DNA from: Virgibacillus ndiopensis
GTDB lineage: Bacteria; Bacillota; Bacilli; Bacillales; Amphibacillaceae
Assembly (NCBI RefSeq): GCF_900187325.1
Contig: NZ_FZMZ01000005.1
Coordinates: 992,001 to 1,056,000 of the forward strand
Direction: 5' to 3'
DNA length: 64,000 bases
Position numbers and translations under genes: made by a program. The notes below the pieces were generated by a model that saw only the letters and a program-made list of their open reading frames with translations, searched no databases and was not told where the DNA came from. This document shows positions 57,043-64,000 of this stretch, piece after piece. The stretch's first letter is position 1, and each line of letters starts with the position of its first letter.

Positions 57043-57154
57043 CTCAATCCCCTCACCTTCTATTTCTAGTGTAGCGAATCAATGATATTCCTGCAAACGC
57101 TACCAGAATCCATACAAAAAGAACCTCCTTTACTAAAGAAGGCTTTCTTTGTAT

Positions 57155-58318
57155 TTACCGTTTAAAAGCTTTTATTTCATCCAATTCCTCTAAAACAGTT
57201 GGAATTAATGGATGCTGCAAATCTAACTGCGATACTAATTGTAACGTTTTTTTATATCCTTTTTCCTCAATCATTTGTTGTAGCTTAACTGCTTCATCAT
57301 CTTGAGGATTCGTGTATTGCAATACCGCAGCGATTGTTTTAGCGAGATAGGACGGCGTTTCACCAGTAACGTCAATATATATATTTGCAGGGCAAATTAA
57401 CCGATCATGCGGTCCCAACTTACGTATTGGACCTCTCCCCACTCTTGTAACTTCATCTGAAATATATGGGTTTTTAAAGCGTTTGATAATTTTATTTATA
57501 TAAGTTTGGTGTTCTTCTCTATCAAAATGATAGGTTTGAATTAATGCTTCACCAGATTCAGCTAATGCACCTCTTATAAATTCTTGAACGTTATAGTCAT
57601 TCATCGCTTCATTTATAGTGGTATATCCAATATAGTGACCAATATATGCAGGTACAGCATGACCTGTATTTACAGTAAATAACTTTCGTTCAATATAAGG
57701 TTTTAAATCATTTACATATGTTATCCCGTCAATAGTTGGAACGTCACCTTTTATTGCTGGTTCCTCTACAACCCATTCATAATAAGGTTCAACGGATACA
57801 TCCAACAAATCCTTATTATTTACCTGATTAGGAACAATCCTGTCAACAGCTGCATTTGGAAAACCGAAAAGATCATTAAATGCTACTTGCTCTTGTTCTG
57901 TAATATGTTCAAAAACCTTTTCTCTCAACAACGAACTACCACCAACCATATTTTCACAGGCTATTATATTAATTGGTTTTTTAGTTGATTTGATTCTCTC
58001 ACGTAAACCTTTTGCAATTAGTTCTGAAATTATAGCTAAAATGTTTGGACCTACAGCAGTTGTTACGATATCAGCTTTTGATATAGCTTCTATTACTTTC
58101 CCTGGGCTAGTGACACTGTTTATTCCTGATACGTTATTTACTGTTAATGATTCACTTTTCTCAGCTGCTAGTATTACCTTATATTGCTGTTTATTGTTTA
58201 ACTCCTGAATAACCGCTTCGTTCACATCAACAAATGTTGTTTGATAACCTGAGTGATAAAGTAAAGAACCGATAAAGCCACGACCTATATTGCCTGCACC
58301 AAAATGTACTGCCAGCAT
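57155..58318 (-). CDS. mtlD: Mannitol-1-phosphate 5-dehydrogenase
   Basis: 387 aa NAD-dependent enzyme, mannitol-1-P to fructose-6-P. The N-terminal NAD loop is VHFGAGNIGRGFIGS. The polyol dehydrogenase core includes KRKLFTVNTGHAVPAYIGHY with the active lysine/histidine region (VNTGHA). Last gene of the mtl operon, starting immediately after the mtlF stop. Confidence 0.96.
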   Translation of the reverse strand: MLAVHFGAGNIGRGFIGSLLYHSGYQTTFVDVNEAVIQELNNKQQYKVILAAEKSESLTVNNVSGINSVTSPGKVIEAISKADIVTTAVGPNILAIISELIAKGLRERIKSTKKPINIIACENMVGGSSLLREKVFEHITEQEQVAFNDLFGFPNAAVDRIVPNQVNNKDLLDVSVEPYYEWVVEEPAIKGDVPTIDGITYVNDLKPYIERKLFTVNTGHAVPAYIGHYIGYTTINEAMNDYNVQEFIRGALAESGEALIQTYHFDREEHQTYINKIIKRFKNPYISDEVTRVGRGPIRKLGPHDRLICPANIYIDVTGETPSYLAKTIAAVLQYTNPQDDEAVKLQQMIEEKGYKKTLQLVSQLDLQHPLIPTVLEELDEIKAFKR

Positions 58319-58756
58319 TTAATTCACCTCATCAAAGAGACCTAGGATTTCTTCTTCTGACCGAGTGTCTACGATTTTCTGGATATTTTCTTCATCGGAA
58401 AGCACAATTGCAATTTTGGAAAGAACCTCTAAATGTTCATCCCCTTTACCCGCGATACCTATTAATACTTTTACAATATTTCCGTCACCAAAATCAACTC
58501 CATTTGGTACTGTTACAACAGACAGCCCTGTTTCTTTTACTAGATTCTTCGCGTCTTCCGTACCATGTGGGATAGCGACATGATTCCCCATAAATGTAGA
58601 AGTTAATTCTTCCCTTTCCAGCATTTTATCAACGTAGGATGCATCAACATAACCGTTATTAACCAAAACAGTACCAGAATATCGAATTGCTTCCTCTTTA
58701 CTCGTTAATGTTTTATTTAGTTGGATACATTCTTTACTTAAAACTTCTTTTGTCAT
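58319..58756 (-). CDS. mtlF: PTS mannitol EIIA component
   Basis: About 145 aa from ATG 58756. RBS AAGGAG lies 11 bases upstream; a GTG four codons earlier overlaps it. The phosphoryl-accepting histidine is His in VAIPHGTEDAK. It passes phosphate from HPr to the EIIB domain of MtlA. Separate EIIA is normal when MtlA lacks its own. The 15-base gap follows mtlR. Confidence 0.94.
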   Translation of the reverse strand: MTKEVLSKECIQLNKTLTSKEEAIRYSGTVLVNNGYVDASYVDKMLEREELTSTFMGNHVAIPHGTEDAKNLVKETGLSVVTVPNGVDFGDGNIVKVLIGIAGKGDEHLEVLSKIAIVLSDEENIQKIVDTRSEEEILGLFDEVN

Positions 58757-58771
58757 TACATGATGCACTCC

Positions 58772-60862
58772 TTATAATATATTTTTTTCTTGAAGATGCT
58801 TATGGAACTGTTCAGACAGGAAGTGCTTAATTTGTGTTTCGTTTCCTGATTGAAACAATTGAATGCTTTCTTGATCCCGAATAATTAAACCACTTAAAAA
58901 GCTTACTATTTCCAAAACCTCCTGATGAGTAAACTCAGGTGCAACCATTAGCATTAGTGTATCCGTCTCCATATCTTCTCCATCCATCCCTCTTACGGTT
59001 ATTGGACTGGATAATGATTGAATTGTAAAACAGGGCTTGATAACTTCCTTTGATCTCGCATGAAACAGTGCAAGTGGTGTATCTGGAATTCCCAGACCAT
59101 TTATATGTTCTCTTTTTAACAGTTTTTCAAAGACACTATTACTGTTTGTAATTAATTTCCTATTTACTAAATCATTACATGCTGAGCGCAATATGAATTC
59201 CAATGATCGTTTTTCCTTAATCTTTGTAAGCTGCAGGGAATTAAGTACATCCAAAATTGCTTTTGAATAATTTTGGATTGCCTCTAGCTGTAAGATAAAT
59301 TCCGTATGCTGTGCTTTAACTGGTTTCGAGCGTGGTCTAGTATACGTAAGCTTCTTCTGTCTAATTGCTTTCTTAATACGATGTGCTTCTGTAATTGTTA
59401 ACATAGGTGAAACTTGAATATACTTGCCTTCAAAATCTTTTAACGAAATGGTTGATACAATAACGTCATATTCATTAATATTGGAATTCTCCAATTCAAA
59501 CATTGATTTATTTTCCACCTGTTTTATTTCCGGAATACGCTGCATTAGTTTCGTAGCAAGCATTTTCGATGTACCTATACCGCTTGAACAGATTACCAAT
59601 GCCTTTAAATCCACGTCTATTTCACCATATAACAGAATAGAAGCAAAGTGAAGTACAAGATATCCTATTTCATCGTCTGGAAAGGCCATTTCCGGAAAAA
59701 CGTCATGAACACCTTCCTGGATAACGTAAAATAGGTTATTGTAGTCTCTCAAAATGTCTTCAAGCAATGGATTTTTTATATTCATTCCCTGCTTAAGCCG
59801 ATATATTGTTGGTTTTAAATGTGCCACTAGATCGTTTAACAATTGCTTATCATCGGTTAAATCCATATTTAAATGCATACTTACATAATTAATTAATGCT
59901 TTTGCCTTATAGGCGATATTGATACTGGAATCCTCAATTAAATAATTGTTATCAATTCGTAATTTAGCACCTAATAAATGCATGGTAATATACCCGATTT
60001 CATCATCCGGGATATCCATGGACAGCGAACCCCGCAATTCTTGAATCATGTTTCTGGCAATTTCATACTCTTTTGTACCCTCAAGCTGCTTTTTATACAC
60101 ATGATCAAATGTTATATTACCACCTTTTTGTAATCGTTCGATAGCTAGCGCTAGATGTACAATCAAACCAACATAAGCACTGTCAGCCAGTTCATGCGGT
60201 AGTTCTACTATTGCCCGTTCCACACTTTTTTCAATCGTAGTTAGCTTTTTAGGATTGACAAAATCTAACAAACGATTGGAAATAGTGTTTAATTGCAGCG
60301 GTGCATTATTCTTGATATTGTCTTTTAACAGAGAAACATAAACAAATGGATTGATATATTTAGTAATCAGATTGCTAATAGCAGAGCGTTTATCACCTTC
60401 ATATCCTTCAATCTTCATGCCGTACCCTCTTTTTCTTATGAGTTGAAGGTGATACGCTTTTACTTCCTCTTCTAACTGATCTAAGTCGTTACTTATTGTC
60501 GCAGCTGTTACTTTAAGTTCATGTGACAGGGTGAACAGTTTGACTGGTTCATTTGTCTCCAAAAGTGTTAATAAAATGATTGTCTGTCTTTCATCGGGGG
60601 TATAATCAGAGGTAGCCTCCGTTGTGAGCGTCATTTCCAATTGCTGCTGATTATGCAGACTGCCAATAATCCGAATCCCTACCCCCGACCTTTTTACAAG
60701 CTGCAAATTGTAAGAAAGAATTATCTGTTCAATATCTTTCAAATCTCGATGAACCGTTCGTTCACTTACGTAAAGAGCATCAGCAATCTCTTTTACAGTC
60801 ACATCTTCTTGTGATTGTAATAAAAGTTCTATAATCTTTCGCATGCGACCGGCTATATACAA
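58772..60862 (-). CDS. mtlR: Mannitol operon activator MtlR (PRD regulator)
   Basis: About 696 aa from TTG 60862, with GGAGGTGAACAG upstream. A longer frame to 60916 exists but lacks an RBS. Order: N-terminal DeoR/HTH-type DNA-binding domain (VKEIADALYVSERTVHRDLKDIEQ), two PTS regulation domains with phospho-histidines, an EIIB-like domain with Cys in VICSSGIGTSKMLATKL, and an EIIA-like C-terminal domain. It is phosphorylated by the PTS and activates mtlA. Followed closely by mtlF. Confidence 0.93.
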   Translation of the reverse strand: MYIAGRMRKIIELLLQSQEDVTVKEIADALYVSERTVHRDLKDIEQIILSYNLQLVKRSGVGIRIIGSLHNQQQLEMTLTTEATSDYTPDERQTIILLTLLETNEPVKLFTLSHELKVTAATISNDLDQLEEEVKAYHLQLIRKRGYGMKIEGYEGDKRSAISNLITKYINPFVYVSLLKDNIKNNAPLQLNTISNRLLDFVNPKKLTTIEKSVERAIVELPHELADSAYVGLIVHLALAIERLQKGGNITFDHVYKKQLEGTKEYEIARNMIQELRGSLSMDIPDDEIGYITMHLLGAKLRIDNNYLIEDSSINIAYKAKALINYVSMHLNMDLTDDKQLLNDLVAHLKPTIYRLKQGMNIKNPLLEDILRDYNNLFYVIQEGVHDVFPEMAFPDDEIGYLVLHFASILLYGEIDVDLKALVICSSGIGTSKMLATKLMQRIPEIKQVENKSMFELENSNINEYDVIVSTISLKDFEGKYIQVSPMLTITEAHRIKKAIRQKKLTYTRPRSKPVKAQHTEFILQLEAIQNYSKAILDVLNSLQLTKIKEKRSLEFILRSACNDLVNRKLITNSNSVFEKLLKREHINGLGIPDTPLALFHARSKEVIKPCFTIQSLSSPITVRGMDGEDMETDTLMLMVAPEFTHQEVLEIVSFLSGLIIRDQESIQLFQSGNETQIKHFLSEQFHKHLQEKNIL

Positions 60863-60899
60863 ACTGTTCACCTCCTTGCAATGTTTACTTTTGTCTACC

Positions 60900-62354
60900 T
60901 TATTTAAATCTTTCAACTAATTCATCGTATTTAGGACTGTTTAGGAAGTTTTCTACAGAAATATGTTCTGCAGTAGGTATTTTAATTTTAGCACGTTCTG
61001 TTAGATCCTTATGGGTAATAACGATATCTGCATCTTCAGGGATTTCGTTGATCGCTTTATTCGTAACAAATACATCAACCCCCGCTTTTTTAAACTTATT
61101 TTTTAATAAGGATGACCCCATCGCACTAGAACCCATACCCGCATCACATGCAAAAATAATCTTATTAATTTCTTCCGGACTTTTATTGGCAACCGTTGCT
61201 TCTAACTGATTTTCAGTTTCTATATCAGCGTTTGCCCCTTTATTATTATAATGTAATGATTCAGCTACAACGCTTTTCTTACCCTTCATTTCTTCCATTT
61301 TACCAGTTGCTTCTGACAAATCTTCGTCATCTGATTTACTGGTTTTCAAAATTAATGCAGCAATTAGGAACGAAACAGCAGCTGCCACCAATACTCCAAG
61401 AGTTACAGCTAGATAACTGTCTTGTGCAGTCATTGCATATATTGCAAAAATACTTCCAGGCGATGCTGGGGCAACTAATCCTGCACCAAAAATTTGAAAA
61501 GTGAATACACCACTTATTCCCCCGCCAATTACCGCTAAAAGTAATTTAGGTTTCATTAACACGTATGGGAAATAAATTTCATGTATACCACCTAAAAATT
61601 GAATAACTGCAGCACCAGGTGCCGAGCTTTTAGACATTCCTTTGCCAAAAATAGCGAATGCAAGTAATATCCCTAATCCAGGACCTGGGTTTGCTTCTAA
61701 CAGAAACAGAATTGATTTCCCCGCTTCCGATGCCTGTTCAACCCCAATCGGACTCAATATGCCATGATTAATCGCATTATTTAAAAATAAAATCTTCGCT
61801 GGCTCAATAATAATATTTGCTAATGGTAACAACCCAGCATTGATAATCATCTCTACACCAGCAGCCAAAATATTGTTCAGACTTTCTACTACTGGACCAA
61901 TGAGTTTTACAGCGACTACTGCTAATATAGCTGATAATATGCCGGCTGAAAAATTGTTATAAAGCATTTCAAATCCAGAACGAATTTTATCTTGAAATAA
62001 TTGATCAACCTTTTTCATTAAATAACCAGCAAATGGGCCCATGATCATGGCACCTAAAAACATAGGTATATCAGCACCTACGATAACGCCCATCGTTGCA
62101 GTAGCACCGACAATCCCTCCACGTAAATCATGAACAATACGACCACCAGTAAATCCGATTAAAAGCGGCAGCAAGTATTTAATCATTGGATCAACTAATG
62201 TTGCCAAATCTTCATTTGGCAGCCAGCCATCCGGTATAAATAAAGCAGTAATTATTCCCCATGCGATAAATGCCCCAATATTCGGCATGATCATTCCGCT
62301 CAAATAGCTGCCAAAGCGTTGTACCTTTGCACGAAACCCCTTATTTTCTGCCAT
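60900..62354 (-). CDS. mtlA: PTS mannitol EIICB component MtlA
   Basis: 484 aa from ATG 62354, preceded by AGGAGGAAATTTT. Six to eight membrane helices form EIIC with GGI..HEIYFPYVLMKPKL. A linker rich in Glu/Lys is followed by EIIB with phospho-cysteine in IIFACDAGMGSSAMG. No EIIA domain, which is encoded by mtlF. Imports and phosphorylates mannitol at the membrane. First gene of the mtl operon. Confidence 0.96.
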   Translation of the reverse strand: MAENKGFRAKVQRFGSYLSGMIMPNIGAFIAWGIITALFIPDGWLPNEDLATLVDPMIKYLLPLLIGFTGGRIVHDLRGGIVGATATMGVIVGADIPMFLGAMIMGPFAGYLMKKVDQLFQDKIRSGFEMLYNNFSAGILSAILAVVAVKLIGPVVESLNNILAAGVEMIINAGLLPLANIIIEPAKILFLNNAINHGILSPIGVEQASEAGKSILFLLEANPGPGLGILLAFAIFGKGMSKSSAPGAAVIQFLGGIHEIYFPYVLMKPKLLLAVIGGGISGVFTFQIFGAGLVAPASPGSIFAIYAMTAQDSYLAVTLGVLVAAAVSFLIAALILKTSKSDDEDLSEATGKMEEMKGKKSVVAESLHYNNKGANADIETENQLEATVANKSPEEINKIIFACDAGMGSSAMGSSLLKNKFKKAGVDVFVTNKAINEIPEDADIVITHKDLTERAKIKIPTAEHISVENFLNSPKYDELVERFK

Positions 62355-62396
62355 AAAATTTCCTCCTAAAATGAATAATAACTTCCATATATTAAT

Positions 62397-62463
62397 TTTA
62401 TACCTAGGCAATTCCGCTCACAATCAAATCTAAACATCAATTTGTCAAAACCATTGTTGACAT
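62397..62463 (-). promoter_or_regulatory. mtlA promoter with candidate MtlR operator and weak cre-like site
   Basis: On the minus strand a TATAAA -10 lies at 62402-62397 with a poor -35, as expected for an activator-dependent promoter. Upstream, TGTCA/TGACA inverted halves with a 12-base gap span 62442-62463 (TTGTCA...TTGACAT), about 60 bases before the likely start, similar to the B. subtilis MtlR site TTGTCA-N9-TGCCAA. A degenerate cre-like stretch TGTGAGCGGAATTG overlaps the -35. Only visual matches; neither was tested. Confidence 0.5.
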
Positions 62464-62507
62464 TATTAAAAAAATGTGTGTGCCATGACGATTTTTAGAT
62501 ACAAAAA

Positions 62508-62527
62508 AAGACCCGTGAATGGGCCTT
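62508..62527 (-). terminator. Terminator of trmB
   Basis: AAGACCC / GGGCCTT stem (one wobble) with a 6-base loop and a TTTTTTT run on the minus strand. Confidence 0.8.
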
Positions 62528-62531
62528 GATT

Positions 62532-63170
62532 TCAATTAAATCGTGTCTTACAGCGATATATAACTTGTCCCTTCTCAGAAAATTTCTGTTCATACTCTGT
62601 CATAACATTTGTTGGATCCTCTGCCTGATGTAAATCTAAATTAACTTCCTCTAATCTCATACCAAACTTTGAGAAACTAACAAGTGAATATTCGAATAAT
62701 CCTCTATTGTCCGTTTTCATTACTAACTCACTGGAATCCTTCATTACATGGCGATACTGCTCTAAAAATGTATGAAAAGTTAACCGGCGTTTTTCATGAC
62801 GATTTTTGGGCCAAGGATCAGAAAAATTTAAGTAAATAGTCGAAATTTCATCATCCGCAAAAATTTCTCGAAGATCACTTGCATTTTCATTAATCAATAA
62901 AATATTGTCTAGTTCAGCAGCTTTAACTTTTTGCGCTGCTGTAACAATAATACTTTTCGCAAGTTCTATCCCAATAAAGTTCACATTAGGAAATTGTTTT
63001 GCCATACCAACTAAAAATTGACCCTTTCCCGTGCCGATTTCAACATGAATTGGATTTTCATTATTAAAAACTGATTTCCATTTACTTTTATTTATACTTG
63101 AATCTGGAATTACAATGTGGCTGTTATTTTCTAAAAAATCATCAGCCCACGGTTTATTTCGTTGACGCAT
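62532..63170 (-). CDS. trmB: tRNA (guanine-N7-)-methyltransferase TrmB
   Basis: 212 aa. SAM loop VEIGTGKGQFLVGMA, substrate motif NFSDPWPKNRHEKRRL, and the C-terminal FSEKGQVIYR. It methylates G46 of tRNAs. It follows an mtl operon that is absent in this place in B. subtilis. ATG at 63170 is MRQRNKPWADDF, which matches the family N-terminus. Confidence 0.95.
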   Translation of the reverse strand: MRQRNKPWADDFLENNSHIVIPDSSINKSKWKSVFNNENPIHVEIGTGKGQFLVGMAKQFPNVNFIGIELAKSIIVTAAQKVKAAELDNILLINENASDLREIFADDEISTIYLNFSDPWPKNRHEKRRLTFHTFLEQYRHVMKDSSELVMKTDNRGLFEYSLVSFSKFGMRLEEVNLDLHQAEDPTNVMTEYEQKFSEKGQVIYRCKTRFN

Positions 63171-63260
63171 TTACTATTTTCCCTCTTTTCAAAACATCAC
63201 TCAAACTTGCAAGCATAGTTTACATTGAAACGTAAATACTAGCAATCAGAGGTGATTTTA

Positions 63261-63548
63261 ATGACATTAACAGTTAACGATCAATTAACATTATTACATG
63301 ATATATTAAGTGAACAAACTGAAGACTGTTGTGGCGAAATCGCTGAGTATCAACAAATAAAGCGGTTAGTTCAATCAATGATGGCACAAAACAATATTAC
63401 AGATAATCAGCTTTTACAACTGCTTCCAGAAATTTATAATTATGGGCGACAAGGCGAAATTGCTCAACATTCACCCGAACATATAACAACTAACAAAGAG
63501 AATATTGAACAATGGATGAGTGTTATAACACAAGTTAATTTACACTAA
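63261..63548 (+). CDS. ytzH: YtzH family protein
   Basis: 95 aa from ATG 63261, after AGAGGTG. Acidic, Gln/Glu-rich helical protein (MTLTVNDQLTLLHDILSEQ), a small Bacillus family of unknown function that neighbours ytmP and trmB. It overlaps ytmP by 14 bases tail to tail. Confidence 0.85.
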   Translation: MTLTVNDQLTLLHDILSEQTEDCCGEIAEYQQIKRLVQSMMAQNNITDNQLLQLLPEIYNYGRQGEIAQHSPEHITTNKENIEQWMSVITQVNLH

Positions 63549-64000
63549 AATTTGTGTTTACAAACGTATTCAAATCTCGTAAATCATGTAACCTTTCCGA
63601 AACCTTTTTTAGCTCATTTCGATTATAATGCCAATTAATATAATAAAGTGCATCCGAAATTAAATACCAATACATTCGTTTAAACAACTGTTTATCATAT
63701 GTCACACCATATGTGTCTAACCAACTTGCCCAATCTTCTTTTGGAATGTACCATTTCAGTAACATACCAAAATCCATTACCGGATCGGCAATCATTGCAT
63801 TGTCCCAATCAACTAAATATAATTGTCCATCGTTTGTTAACAACAAATTATTATGGTTAATATCACAATGACAAACAACTTGCTTTTGTTCTCTCGTAAC
63901 AGGAAGTAATTGGTGTAAATAGCTTAAGGCTGTTTCAATTTCATTGTGTTTATTTATAAGATTATTTGCATTAAATCGTTGTTTAAGTTTATTTACGTTA
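63535..64000 (-). CDS. ytmP: APH-fold phosphotransferase YtmP, 5'-truncated by window edge
   Basis: About 154 codons of the C-terminal part. The catalytic HCDINHNN (HxDxxxxN) and metal-binding VDWDNA of aminoglycoside/choline phosphotransferase-like kinases are both present. The N-terminal lobe lies beyond 64000. In B. subtilis it sits at the same place after ytzH. Substrate unknown. Confidence 0.85.
   Translation of the reverse strand, partial: NVNKLKQRFNANNLINKHNEIETALSYLHQLLPVTREQKQVVCHCDINHNNLLLTNDGQLYLVDWDNAMIADPVMDFGMLLKWYIPKEDWASWLDTYGVTYDKQLFKRMYWYLISDALYYINWHYNRNELKKVSERLHDLRDLNTFVNTNFSVN

Noticed and set aside
62409-62422. Firm cre site upstream of mtlA
   Set aside because: Match to the CcpA consensus is only partial, so it is mentioned as weak within the promoter entry and not as a separate feature.
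1-64000. CRISPR arrays, tRNA or rRNA genes, insertion sequences, prophage
   Set aside because: No direct-repeat arrays, no cloverleaf or rRNA-like stretches, no transposase or phage frames were seen.

Overview
The window is low-GC, spore-former DNA whose backbone follows the Bacillus subtilis ytk-ytf-ytx-ytp-yto-ytm region gene for gene (ytkL, ytkK, moaB, ackA-ytxK-tpx-ytfJ-ytfI, nadK, thiI-nifZ-ezrA, refZ/ytsP, dgcP/rpsD, tyrS, acuABC, motS-motP-ccpA-aroA, ytxH-ytxG-murC, sftA-ytpR-ytpQ-ytpP, ytoQ, ytoP, ytzB, ytnP, trmB, ytzH, ytmP). Sporulation genes (alpha/beta SASP, GerW, RefZ) and a MotPS-type sodium stator point to an endospore-forming Bacillaceae, probably a halotolerant or alkaliphilic relative of Oceanobacillus or Virgibacillus. 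The genus is inference. No rRNA, tRNA, CRISPR array, insertion sequence or prophage was seen.

Region 1 (1-7.8 kb): a type IV pilus locus: pilM (cut by the window edge), prepilin peptidase, a major pilin with a repetitive C-terminus, PilC, PilT, PilB, two small pilus-assembly or prepilin proteins, and a divergent prepilin-like protein carrying about five 20-residue repeats. PilB begins with an MshEN-type cyclic-di-GMP-binding domain, and a diguanylate cyclase (dgcP) lies 23 kb away.

Region 2 (7.8-12.6 kb): ytkL, then an envelope-stress-like operon of DUF4178, PspA, a DUF4247 lipoprotein, a DUF350 membrane protein and a membrane-bound spermidine-synthase-fold protein. Region 3 (12.7-32.5 kb): housekeeping genes for acetate overflow (ackA), peroxide defence (tpx), tRNA thiolation (thiI/nifZ), division control (ezrA, refZ), c-di-GMP (dgcP) and translation (rpsD with a leader, tyrS with a T-box).

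Region 4 (32.6-45.4 kb): a class A PBP with a fibronectin domain stands where B. subtilis has acsA. It is followed by acuABC, the sodium stator, ccpA, aroA, a 139-bp nested inverted-repeat element, a 709-aa FtsA/PilM-like actin-fold protein with repeated C-terminal modules, and ytxH/ytxG. Region 5 (45.5-57 kb): murC, a nicotinate phosphoribosyltransferase, sftA, ytpRQP, a lipoprotein, ytoQ, a DUF84 phosphatase, ytoP, ytzB and ytnP.

Region 6 (57-64 kb): a complete mannitol PTS operon, mtlA-mtlR-mtlF-mtlD, sits between ytnP and trmB, which are neighbours in B. subtilis. A candidate MtlR operator lies upstream of mtlA. The window ends inside ytmP. Most gene ends are marked by clear intrinsic terminators, many of them bidirectional between convergent genes.
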